From: Camellia lanceoleosa
Taxonomy: Eukaryota; Streptophyta; Magnoliopsida; Ericales; Theaceae
Direction of reading: 5' to 3'
Assembly: GCA_025200525.1 (NCBI GenBank)
Contig: CM045763.1
Coordinates: 59,227,530 to 59,291,529, forward strand
Length of the DNA: 64,000 nt
Shown: positions 22,883 to 33,475 of the stretch, one piece after another
Numbering within the stretch: position 1 is the stretch's first letter
How the letters are laid out: every line of letters begins with the position of its first letter
Translations under genes and position numbers: made by a program
The notes under the pieces: generated by a model
The model's database searches: none
What the model was told of the DNA's origin: nothing
What the model saw: only the letters and a program-made list of their open reading frames with translations

Positions 22883-23838
22883 ATGGTAAAAGCAACAGAA
22901 TTTGGAATTTGCTTGGTTCATTTACATCCTTGCTTCCGCACAAGGCTATGCTCAAAACCACCGAGCACAAAGTAACCCATTTGTGGTTGAAGACCCACCG
23001 ATAGGTGTACAATGCGGTAATCAAAGCATAGCCCTGCATTATTCACTTTGATTTCAGTTTATGCACTGCTTGATTGTAATGTTTGTAACTAACATGCATG
23101 AATCTTTAAGTGATACTAATTCCTCAAATTATTAGATGAGATTGAGATTGAGATTGAGATTGATGCTATCCTACTTTTGTTTTCATTTAGTCATAGTTAT
23201 TAGTCACTGTTTTTATATGCTTGTGGCAACAGAGTTTGTTGAACTAATGCTTTACTGGCAATAAAGCAACAGGACATGAAGACAAAACTACAAAGGAGGC
23301 CGGTTCTTCTGTTTGGAATCTCTCCTGTCCCTTGTCACCACATGGTGATTCTCTCCGGTCTAATCGTGTGGTGTAGAAAGCATGTGATTCTCTCTGATTT
23401 GATCATGTGATATCGAAGAGCTTTGAAACATGGATACAAGAGAGATTCAGACAGAATTCCTTAAAAAAAAAAAGAGGTATGTTGACTGTTGCATTGCATC
23501 ACTTAACAACCTTTGTTTCTGGTCTTTGTTTATAGGTGGGGTTAGTGATCTTTGTTTATTGGTGGGGTTAGTGGATCGAGGTGTTATTGTCAGTTTCACA
23601 GACACAGACTAATGTTTATACAAAATGACGAATCTGCCCTCAAATGTCAGGGTAGAAAGTAAGAAAGAAAAAAAAAAAAGAAAAAAAAAAAGGCTTTTTA
23701 GCTCTTCCAATTCCATCCCAAGATGCTCTACCTGTGTCAAGGTGAAGAGGACTCTTTCCCGCCAAAAAATGCCTCTCGCTCCCATTTATTACAGTGCCTA
23801 GTTTTTTTCACTCACACAATAGAGAGAGAGAGAGAGAT
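22883..23838 (+). other. 3' UTR of the IST1-like gene and spacer to the next gene
   Basis: The 3' UTR probably ends near 23110. The spacer has a (GAGATT)n run at 23137-23163, twin AGCATGTGATTCTCTC-like words near 23340-23400, and a 25-bp duplication of TTTGTTTATAGGTGGGGTTA near 23525-23575. A long A-run lies at 23668-23692. The 60-codon frame at 23430-23612 has no support. Confidence 0.5.
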
Positions 23839-24708
23839 ATGAAGGGTACGTCCAAAGTGATAATGGGGGCAACCCTGGCAATGGTGGTGATCCTTGCCAT
23901 AGTATTAGGCTTGGTCTTGGTGCTGTTAGCTGAGCTCTACTGCTCTCTCCTCCTCCGCCGGAAAAAACAGCCAAGGACCACCACCACCACCACCACTAAC
24001 ATGGCGGCGAATGATTCCTCTCAATTTCATCACCTGCAAAACCAATCAGCTTTTCCCCAACCTCTAAGAAGTTTTTACGCGCACGGTGTACTCCATGCTC
24101 CACGAAGCTTCCTCTTCCCTGCAGTCCACGGCAAAGAAGACAAGGTGGTGGACACAGAGAAGCAACACTCTCAACTCCATCGATTTTTTGAATCCGAAAC
24201 CGAAGAACTTAACACCACTCCTCCTCGAATCGGCGTCATGATGTCTACTTCACCACCCTCCCCTTCCTTCGTATCAGTAAGTTCACCTAAACCAATTGAA
24301 AAGGTTACACTCCAGAGTGGTGGTAGTACTAGTGGATGCAATGGTGGTGGCGGCTGTGGAGGTGAGCATGTTGTGTACATATCCAATCCAATTTACGCCA
24401 ACGATGCTAGTGGGCCAAATGGGTTAGATACCCCATTTGAAACACCAGATACATCGCCATCCCGTTTAGAAACAGGTGGCTCTTCTGGGGAAGACAGTAT
24501 GAACCAGTCTATACAGTCTTCCCCATCTAGTCCTTCATCACCTCCAAATACACCTCCCTTGATGCCGATGAAGAAACTTCCGGCGGAGGCGTGTTCAGTT
24601 TCGTTGAGAGATTCCCGTTCTCTACCCACTTCAGGTAGTGATTCTAATAGCAACAATGGTCTCTCTTCATCGTCTTCAGGGTCTCCATGCACTTCACCTT
24701 CATGGTGA
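23839..24708 (+). CDS. Single-pass membrane protein, Ser/Pro-rich, unknown function
   Basis: One exon, 289 aa. The ATG at 23839 follows a (GA)n leader and gives MKGTSKVIMGATLAMVV. I chose it over an upstream non-ATG extension. Residues 7-35 form one hydrophobic helix, followed by a basic LLRRKK stop-transfer; this suggests a short N-terminus and a long C-terminal tail, cytosolic if the positive-inside rule holds. The tail has a poly-Thr run (TTTTTTT), a Gly/Cys patch (CNGGGGCGG), a segment YISNPIYANDASGPN, then TPFETPDTSPSR and many SP/TP sites (SSPSSPSSPPNTPP), and ends SGSPCTSPSW. Coding-like composition, the UTR microsatellite and clean termination support a real gene. I do not recognise a named family. 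SP/TP sites suggest phosphorylation; that is inference. Confidence 0.8.
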   Translation: MKGTSKVIMGATLAMVVILAIVLGLVLVLLAELYCSLLLRRKKQPRTTTTTTTNMAANDSSQFHHLQNQSAFPQPLRSFYAHGVLHAPRSFLFPAVHGKEDKVVDTEKQHSQLHRFFESETEELNTTPPRIGVMMSTSPPSPSFVSVSSPKPIEKVTLQSGGSTSGCNGGGGCGGEHVVYISNPIYANDASGPNGLDTPFETPDTSPSRLETGGSSGEDSMNQSIQSSPSSPSSPPNTPPLMPMKKLPAEACSVSLRDSRSLPTSGSDSNSNNGLSSSSSGSPCTSPSW

Positions 24709-24837
24709 ATTTCTTTGTTCATGTCAGTGTTAGTTTTTTTTTTTTTTTTGGTTGGGTTTTTTGTGGACTTTGTGAGTTTGTTATGTTGTGAATGAATATA
24801 GTACTAAAGATGCAAAAGTGGGCAGGTGAATTATGTT

Positions 24838-24972
24838 AAGGATCTCAAATAAATTACCAAACAAATTACTAAACCTCTCACATAGATGTGGGACCTACAC
24901 AAATCACATGTGTGTGGATCCGTGTGGATCTAAGGTTTAATAATTTATTTGGTAATTTACTTGGGATTTATT
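24838..24972. repeat. Inverted repeat just 3' of the membrane-protein gene
   Basis: AAATAAATTACCAAACAAATTACTAAACCT on the left arm (positions 24846-24875) pairs with the complement of 24932-24972, which includes AGGTTTAATAATTTATTTGG. The loop contains CACATGTGTGTGGATCC. It starts about 130 bp after the stop codon and may lie in the 3' UTR. Confidence 0.65.
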
Positions 24973-25119
24973 GCATTTTTCCGTGGGGAGGTTGTTTAGA
25001 AAACAGTAGGGTCTTTTGACCTTTTTCACTTCCAGGCGTGACAATGGCTCGTTAAACCAAGCCACGACCCGTCCCAACCCCAAGTACTCTTCTATAAAAG
25101 CCTGTCTGTTTGCCTGCTG

Positions 25120-25168
<49 letters not shown>

Positions 25169-27155
25169 CCATAACATTTTTATTTTTATTTTGTGTTAAT
25201 TACATTAAGATTTCATCAACTATATACGAATATTATTTTTTGATACTCATCTATAAATCTCTATATTTTGACTTCTTCCATTATGAAAATCAAGCAAATT
25301 TGGAAGGGGGTAGGAGGGAGTAAAAATGATATACATTTTTATAGTTAATAATCAAAATGTATGAATTCATAAATGAGGAGTACGATAATATTTGTAAATA
25401 ATTGAGGTCTTGGTGTAATTTTCTTTTTTTTCAAGAATGGCCATATTCTTAACTGCTTCATTAAATAACAGTTAACAGGTTTCGAATTCAAGTCACGTTA
25501 GTCATTCATCAAATTATCAAAAGATTTAGATATAAAATTACAAGTGCGTCGTATTTTCACTCAGAGTTAGAATATATATACACATTCCATTGCAGAAGGA
25601 TACTGCCTTTTTTTTGTTTCTATTTGGTTGTGTGGGTGTTTTTGGAGAGGGCATTCTTTGGCCTTCTTTTTAACTCTGTGTGTGTGTGTGTGTGTGTGTG
25701 TTTGTTGGGATTGTGAAGATGCATGTGATGGGGGTTAGTAGACCAAGGAAGGGTTGAGGAAAAAAAAAATCCCTGTTTTTGATGGACCTCGTGTGCTGAT
25801 TTCAATGCATATTGAAGCCAAGCAATACAAATGCTATAAACCTGTGAGTCTTTGTCCACTTAGATAGCGACAATTCCTGTTTGGTTTCTGGACACAAAAG
25901 CCCTTTAAGAACAAATCTAATGGGAGAAGTTATTTGGTAATCCTAAGATATGGTTACGTGGTGTTTCAAGTGTATTGTGATGTTCCAAGTGTGTTGTGAT
26001 TGTGGAGGGAGTAGGGTTCATAATTTTGTATTGGATTGTGAAGAAAAGCAAGGGTATAGTACACTTGGTACGGGGTTACCAAATAATTTTCCCTCTAACG
26101 GACCTAATACTGATTTGTCATTTTGGTTTAATTATTTAATAATTTCAAAATATTATAGTGACATGCACGTGTTACATCTGTTTAATGAAATTGCACACAC
26201 ACCTTAAAAAAAAAATATGAATAGAGACAATTTTATCTCATCTCTACTTATTTTATTATTACTCTTATTGATTTGAAAGTGTCTCTAATGGTCTGGTATT
26301 TTTTTTTAAAAAAAAAATTAACACGATAAAAGTATGCTTCATACATGTTACAAGCTGCTTCACTAATGTGTAGTATTTATTATGCTAAAATAGCACAAAG
26401 ATTCCAATAATGGGAAGTGAGCGTTCGGCGCATTTTTGCGTGTACCAATTTTGAGTCCCTAGCAAAGTTCATTGTCAAATCTTTTGATAAATTTTGATAA
26501 TGACAACTCAAATAATGGAGTTCGGGGAAAAGAAAAAGAAAAAAAACAATTTGTGCAATGACACTATATAAGCCTCCAATATTGGGTCAATTGCTCATTC
26601 TTTTGTGTTGAAGCCCAATCTTGATCTCATGTAACTAATTGATTTGCTCTATTATGTTTAGTGGTTTTTTAAGCTAGATTTGGTTCTCCATTGTTCTTAA
26701 TTTCTCAAGGGTGTATGCTCTTTATGAAAAATGGTGTGTACCCAAATGTACTGATGTGGGGAAATTTCTTCATTCATTGTTTAGTACTTTTGTTTTGTTC
26801 CATTTTGCTAGAATAGTTATTGGCTGCTCCTGTACTCATTAATGTACAAATACCAAATCAATTACAATATTAGATATTGTGATAGTATTGTGTCCCAGCC
26901 TGTGATCTTTTTTTGTATTCCACTTTTTCATCTTTGGAGATGGGGTCAAGTTTACCACCACCATCATAGACTGACGCACGTTCTTCAATTTTATTTTATT
27001 TTATTTTTTCAGCCCAAAATAATGTCATTTTGGGATGTTACGGTTAAGATTATACCTAAACTGTTGGATCATCTCTTTAATAACATGCCCTGCTGTGATT
27101 AGAAATATAGTAAAATCATAGCAGAGACTTGACAGCAAAGAATCAAAATCCGTTT
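24973..27155. other. Intergenic DNA with microsatellites
   Basis: No supported gene. (CT)n(AT)n at 25119-25169 and (GT)n at 25678-25701. A possible MITE at 25918-26100 is listed separately. The remainder is AT-rich without clear structure. The minus-strand frame 25620-25859 owes its His/Thr run to the (GT)n repeat. Confidence 0.5.
25918..26100. mobile_element. Short MITE-like inverted repeat
   Basis: The left arm AATGGGAGAAGTTATTTGGTAATCC (25919-25943) pairs with the complement of GGGGTTACCAAATAATTTTC and the following bases (26071-26100). Between them AAGTGTATTGTGATG/TTCCAAGTGTGTTGTGATTG is a short tandem duplication. Confidence 0.5.
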
Positions 27156-27762
27156 TGTTGAACCATTTTAATATATTTTATTTATTTATTTATATATCTT
27201 GTTCATAAATGGGGTTTCATTACTTTAGTAACCTCTCATCTTGGTCATAAATGGACATAAATGGAGTTTCATTACCTTGGTAACCTCTTGGTCATGAATG
27301 GAGATTAATTAGAATTTATGACCTTAGTGGTGAGTTAATTTTGGAGTTTCTCCATTTTTTCTAATTTAATGATCATCTTTATTTTTGGTGTAACTGTAAG
27401 GTCCTAGTGACCTATAAATAGTCCCTCTCATCTACTCTTTTCTACACTAACACACACCAACTATTTTCTATACAAGAGAGATTACTAGCAAAGAAGTGTG
27501 TTTTTCTTGGTGGAGCTTTGGGTTCACCATCTTGTACAGAGTTGGCCTGAACTATATGACAAGTGGTTGGGCTGTTGTATCCTGGAGGGAACAAGTCATA
27601 GTTTTGTGACTGCTGCATCGGTATTGGGGTTCTTCCTACCGTAGTGGGTTTGATCTCCTTAAAGAAAATGAGATACCGTGCCTCAGCCTGATCTATTTGT
27701 ATTTCATTTTTTTTGTATTATTTATCAATAAAATATAATTTTTTCTAGTATTTTCACCAACA
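27156..27762 (+). repeat. 5' LTR of copia element 2
   Basis: 607 bp, TGTTGAACC to CACCAACA. The sequence after it (ATTTTAAGGAGATCAAC) does not match the usual TGGTATCAGAGC primer site, so the primer site is diverged or of another type. Confidence 0.9.
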
Positions 27763-27780
27763 ATTTTAAGGAGATCAACT

Positions 27781-30687
27781 ATGAAACAAGTACCAGAAAA
27801 AACCAATGATGGACTTGGAGATCTCAACAAGCTTTTCAAGTTCAAAGGAGTTCATTTTAAGAGGTGAAAATGAAAAGTTCTTTTTTACCTTAGCCTTTTG
27901 AAAGTTGCATATGTTCTTACCGAAAAGAATCCAAACAAAATCCCAACCGAGGAGATGAATGATAAAAGACTTCGAGGCACATAAAGCAAAATTGGCTTCC
28001 TATAATACAAATAAATATAAATGTCGCTTTTATCTCTTAAATTGCCTTGCAGATCAATTTTATGATTACTATGACACCACTTACACTTTGTCTTATTTTA
28101 ATTTTTAGTATGCTGGCTTGTCTCATATTAACAGTAAATATGTGGGAATCATGAGTAGTTTAGGATTAATTCCTAAAGTGAAATTTTTTTTTGAGAAATG
28201 TAAAGTTTGCAGTAAAGCAAAAATTACCAAGAGGCCTCATAAAAGTGTTGAAAAAAAATACCGAATTGCTAGAATTATTTCATACTGATTTGTGTGAGTT
28301 TGAAGGAATTTTAATTCGAGGTGGTAACCGATATTTTATCACTTTTATTGATGATTTTTCAAAATACACAAATGTATATTTATTAAAAAAATAAAAGTGA
28401 TGCTTTGGAGAAATTTAAAAAATTCATTCTTGAAGTGGAAAATCAATTCGGTAAAAAGATTAAAAGAATTAAAAGTAATAGAGGCCGAGAGTATGAATCT
28501 CTTGGGTTCAACTCTTTTGTTCAGTCTTTGGAAATTATTCATGAGACTACTCCACCATATTCACCTTCATCTAATGACGTAGCTTAAAGAAAAAATAGAA
28601 TGTTAATTGACTTGACGAATGCTATACTTATTGATTCAGGTGCTCCTTCAAATTTTTGGAGCGAGGTTATTTTGACAGCTTTTCATGTGATAAATAGAGT
28701 GCCACACAAAAAAACTAAAATTGTACCTTATGAGTTGTGACGGGAGTATAAACCAAATTTAGGTTATTTGAGAGTTTGGGATTGTTTAGCTTTTGTGAGG
28801 CTTGCAGATCCTAAACGACCTAAATTGGGTGAACGAGCTACCACCTGTGCTTTTCTTGGTTATGCGTTGCATAGTACAGCTTATAGATTTTGTGATATGG
28901 AAAATAATATTATTTTTGAATCAGGTGATGCTATTTTTCATGAAAATAAATTTCCTTTCAAATCTAGAAATAGTAGGGGTCAAATAATTTCTGAAAATAT
29001 TTTATCCATGCCTAGCTCTTCTACTCCTTCTCAAGTTTTTCAAGAATAAGAAAATTCTCAAATACAACTAAGGAGGAGTAAACGAGCTAGAGTTGAAAAA
29101 GATTTTGGCCCTGACTATTATCTTTACAACTTGAAAGAAATTCCTCTTACGGTGTAAGAAGCTTTATCATCACCTAATGCTATTTTCTGGAGAGAGGTTG
29201 TAAATGATGAGTTAGATTTACTACTTTCAAATAAAACATAGGAGCTAGTGGATTTACCTCCAGGTTGTAAAACTATTGGGTGTAAATGGGTCCTTCATAA
29301 AAAACTTAAACCGGATGGAACTATAAATAAATATAAAGCGAGGCTTGTCGCTAAAGGTTTTAAGCAACAAGTTGATCTTGATTTCTTTGATACTTTTCTC
29401 CTGTTACTAGAGTTACATCCATTAAACTGTTGATTGCAGTGGCTGCAATTCATGGTTTAAAAATTCATTAAATGGATGTAAAAATAGCATTTTTAAAAGG
29501 AGATCTAGATGAGGAGATTTACATAGACCAACCCGAAGGCTTTGTGGAGCCTGGCCAAGAAAGCAAGGTGTGTAAGCTAACTAAATCCCTTTATAGTTTA
29601 AAACAAGCTCCTAAATAGTGGTATGAAAAATTTGATTCATGCATGCTTGAGAATGGCTATAAGACGAATGAATGTGATAAGTGCATATATTATAAAACTT
29701 CTAAAAATGCACATGTGATTATTAGCTTATATGTGGATGATCTATTTATCTTTGGCTCTAATTTGCATATTATAAATGAGACTAAAAATATGCTCAATAG
29801 CCATTTTGATATGAAAGATCTTGGTGAAGCCAATTTTATTTTAAAAATTAAAATTACCAAGACTAATGATAGTATTTTTCTTGATTAGTCACATTATGTT
29901 GAGAAAATGTTAAAGAAATATAATTTTCTAAACTGTAAACATTTTGCTACTCCTTTTGATGCAAGCATACATTTATTTGTTGTAACAAATGAAAAGGAAG
30001 TAATTAATCAAAAAGAATATGTTAGCATGATTGGTAGTTTGAGATATGCTACTGACTGTACTAGACCTGACATTGCATATGCTGTTGGAGTACTTAGCAA
30101 GTTTACTAGCAAGCCAAGTCGAGATCATTGGCTAGCCATGGGAAGAATTATGAGACATTTATCTGAAACAAAAAATTATGGTTTGTTTTATAACAAGTAT
30201 CCTACGGTACTTGAGGGATATAGTGATGTCGATTGGAACACTTTGTCAGGTGATTCTCTCTCTACCTCGAGTTTTATTTTTACCTTGAGTAGTGGTGCTA
30301 TATGCTGGAAGTCTAAAAAACAGGCGATAATTACTAATTCTACAATAGAAGTTGAGCTTATAGCGTTGGCTTCAGCATGTGAGAAAGCGAATTGGTTGAG
30401 AGATTTGTTACATGAAATCCTTTTTTGGGAAAAATCAATTTCTCCTGTGTTAATTCGTTGTGATAGCACTGCTGCTATTGGTAGAGTGAACAAACATTTT
30501 TATAATAGTAACCAGACCTATTCGAAGGAAACACTATAATGTGAGATCCTATTTGAGTAATAGCATCACAACTGTGAATTATGTAAAATCTTGTGATAAT
30601 CTTGCGGATCCGTTAACTAAGGCATTGGCGAGAGATAGGGTCTGGAATACATGGAGGGGGATGGGTTTAAAGCTTATAAAATCATAA
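27781..30687 (+). pseudogene. Copia element 2 polyprotein remnant
   Basis: An ATG at 27781 starts a Gag-like MKQVPEKT with KFKGVHFKR, soon interrupted by a stop. [17 protein letters not shown] (about 28022-28072) is a further Gag piece. A deletion then jumps to the integrase zinc region (KCKVCSKAKITKRPH, 28200). Integrase core: HTDLCEF with Asp, FITFIDDFSKY, then IKSNRGREYES, in which the second Asp position reads Asn. Reverse transcriptase: GCKWVLHKKLKPDG, later LYVDDLFIFGS with the YVDD intact (about 29730-29760). RNase H: EGYSDVDWN to IRCDSTAAIG, followed after a shift by DNLADPLTKALA and a stop at 30685-30687. At least ten stops or shifts. It resembles the Tnt1/Tork type. Confidence 0.9.
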
Positions 30688-31252
30688 ACCATGTTTGAGG
30701 ATATCCAACCTAGGGACCAGAGATCCTGTAACTAGATTCAATGGGAAAAATGAATCATATGGTGGTTGTAAAAAATGCACTCTTTAATATTTTGTTATTC
30801 ATCCCTATGATGTAAGTGCATTTGTCCTGTAATGTTGGAGGGTTGAGTTTTTATACTCTTAATGAAATTCTGTAGCTCTTGTTGATTGGGGTGTATAAAT
30901 TACAAGAACATCCTTGACAGATTTCACCTATGTGAGCATGAAAGTGGGGCCGCTTTTTATGAGAACAAGGCTTATTCTCAAATATACTCATGAAAAATGG
31001 GATAAGCACAAAGCCGTAATGTGCTGGCTATTAAAAGCTCATGTCAACACCTTGATTATTATGTGTGAGCAGTAATTCTTTATTTCCCCTAAGCAGTCAT
31101 AGTTCAAGTCTGAGATCACTACTGACTCTGGAGTAGAGGTTGCTGTTTCACTAATAAAGGTTCAATGCAGAGCACACCTTCATGATGCATATTAATCTAT
31201 CTTTGTTTGGCAATCTCTTTTATCTTTGTTGATATTAAAATGAGTGGGGGAT

Positions 31253-31878
31253 TGTTGGACCATTTTAATATCTTTTATTTATTTATTTATATATCTTGTT
31301 CATAAATGGGGTTTCATTACTTTAGTAACATCTAATCTTGGTCATAAATGGACATAAATGAAGTTTCATTACCTTGGTAACCTCTTGGTCATGAATGGAG
31401 ATTAATTAGAATTCATCACCTTGGTGGTGAGTTAATTTTGGAGTTTCTCTATTTTCTCTAGTTTAATGATCATCTTTATTTTTGGTGTAACTGTAAGGTC
31501 CTAGTGGCCTATAAATAATCCCTCTCATCTACTCTTTTCTACACCTACACACACCAATTATTTTCTATACAAGAGAAATTACTAGCAAAGAAATGTGTTT
31601 TTTTTTTTTTTTTTTTTTTTTTTTGTGGAGCTTTGGGTTCACCATCTTGTGCAGAGTTGGTCTGAACCATACGACAAGTAGTTGGGCTGTTGTATCCTGA
31701 AGGGGACAAGTCATAGTTTTGTGATTGCTACATCGGTATTGGGGTTCTTCCTACCGCAATGGGCTTGATCTCCTTAAAGAAAACGAGATATCAGTGCTTC
31801 AGCCTGATCTATTTGTATCTCATTTTTTTTGCATTATTTATCAATAAAATATAATTTTTTCTGGTATTTTCACCAACA
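31253..31878 (+). repeat. 3' LTR of copia element 2
   Basis: 626 bp, TGTTGGACC to CACCAACA, preceded by the polypurine tract AAAATGAGTGGGGGAT (31237-31252). It carries an expanded T-run at 31599-31624 absent from the 5' LTR. Confidence 0.92.
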
Positions 31879-32717
31879 CATTTCATAGTTAATTTTGAAA
31901 TTTGGATAAATTACACTAATCTCCCTTCAAGATTGAAAAATATATATATATATATATATACAATACACTCAATCCTCTGTTCATCAAAAAAATCATTAAT
32001 TGTACAAATGAAAAAATGATATCATCATTGTGTTTTTATACCATCTGCATTAGTTTTGGTCTCTTTAACCTTATTAAAAAAAAAAATCAATGTAATTATA
32101 TCAAAACTGTAAGATTTGCTATATTTTCTTCAAACCATAATAGAGGTCAGTATAGTTTACCCTTGAAATTAAGATTGAGGTTGACTTGTCTATCTCATGG
32201 ATGAGATTGACCAGTTTGTTCTTGAGTGAATCTTAACGAAGGTTCAAGGTGTTTCATCTTATTATCAAGTTAAGCTCAAAAAATTATTAAGCGTCAAAAT
32301 AAAATAATATTTCACCTCATCAATCTCATCAACCAGTCTTTAAGCATATGCACCATGACCACGATTTTCATTTTGAGTTCCATATTCATTTCCCTCACAT
32401 AGCCAAGCATGTAAAATAATTCAGTTGTCACAAAGCTATTTCAAGATACAACATACATGCAACAAATATTCGGTAAGACGCGGCTCCTACAAAGTGTTGT
32501 ATGTTTTTAACTTGGATCGGCAAAAAATGAATTTCAATAGTTCCCAGATTACCTATTAAAAGAGAAAACGATTGGCATGAGAATTTTCTAAGATGGATTT
32601 TCAATTCTGAGATATAATTTTCATTTCACCACGGCAAGAGATGAACTTTCAGATTAAAGGTGAGGGATTAAAATGAGGAAAATCACTCACAGTCGTTCTC
32701 TTGACCAAGTTCAGGTA
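31879..32717. other. Spacer between copia element 2 and the Rab gene 3' end
   Basis: No gene seen. There is a (TA)n run at 31941-31962. The Rab 3' UTR (minus strand) probably occupies part of 32400-32717, but no clear polyadenylation signal was fixed. Confidence 0.45.
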
Positions 32718-33435
32718 TCAGCTGGAGCAACAAAATGCTCTTCTTCTTGCTTCTTGTGATCTGTTAAGCAGTTTCATTCCCGCCGGCCTTGAAGGGGAAG
32801 CTTTTGCCAATCTCTTTGCTGCAAGAATTACTCAATATAAGCACATAACATAAACCCTACAGGCTGCACGTAAACTTGACCCATGGACAACAATTGCCAC
32901 ACCAACACATTCAATACATGGAAACAACAGTATTAACAATGTTACATGGACACAGTTACAGATGCAAGTGTGGATGCAAATTTTAGATGTCGGAGCAATC
33001 AAAATTCTAATTGAAGGGTATGTTGACTTAGCAGAAAAGGGTCATATATTCATATTTTTAATTTATTTTGTAGGATAAAATAGTGTTTTATGAAAGATAA
33101 GAGCATAAAAAATAAATAAATAAAAAGAAGACATTTTACTCATTTTATAGCAATTAAGCAACAAAATATATCTATAATGACAGTTTTGAATACAATTATG
33201 TAAGAAGTGTTTGATGGAAAGTATCGAACACATATGGCACACCTTTATTCAAGTGTCAAGTGTTTGACACGGGATATTTAATTTATTTTGATCAGTCCAT
33301 TTAACATAGAGTATTAAAAAACCATCCATTCTATAGCCACTTCATTTATTAATTCCAAATAATGTAAAAAGATCTTCTTTTACTAATTTGCTGGTTGATA
33401 AGCAGTAGTACCAAATATAAATCCATGTGTATGTG

Positions 33436-33475
<40 letters not shown>

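Larger units (their letters stand above)
27156..31878 (+). mobile_element. Degenerate Ty1/copia retrotransposon 2, with both LTRs
   Basis: LTRs at 27156-27762 and 31253-31878 begin TGTTG and end CACCAACA. Flanks CGTTT (27151-27155) and CATTT (31879-31883) match at four of five bases, a decayed target duplication. By eye the LTRs differ at about 36 of about 600 aligned sites, roughly 6%, plus a long T-run (31599-31624) in the 3' copy. The interior (about 3.5 kb) is shorter than usual because most of gag and the protease are deleted. Pol order is integrase, RT, RNase H, as in copia. Non-autonomous now. Confidence 0.92.

Noticed and set aside
23794..23838. Upstream N-terminal extension of the membrane protein
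   Set aside because: Begins at GTG, not ATG, and its residues come from the (GA)n leader; the ATG at 23839 puts the helix at the usual place.
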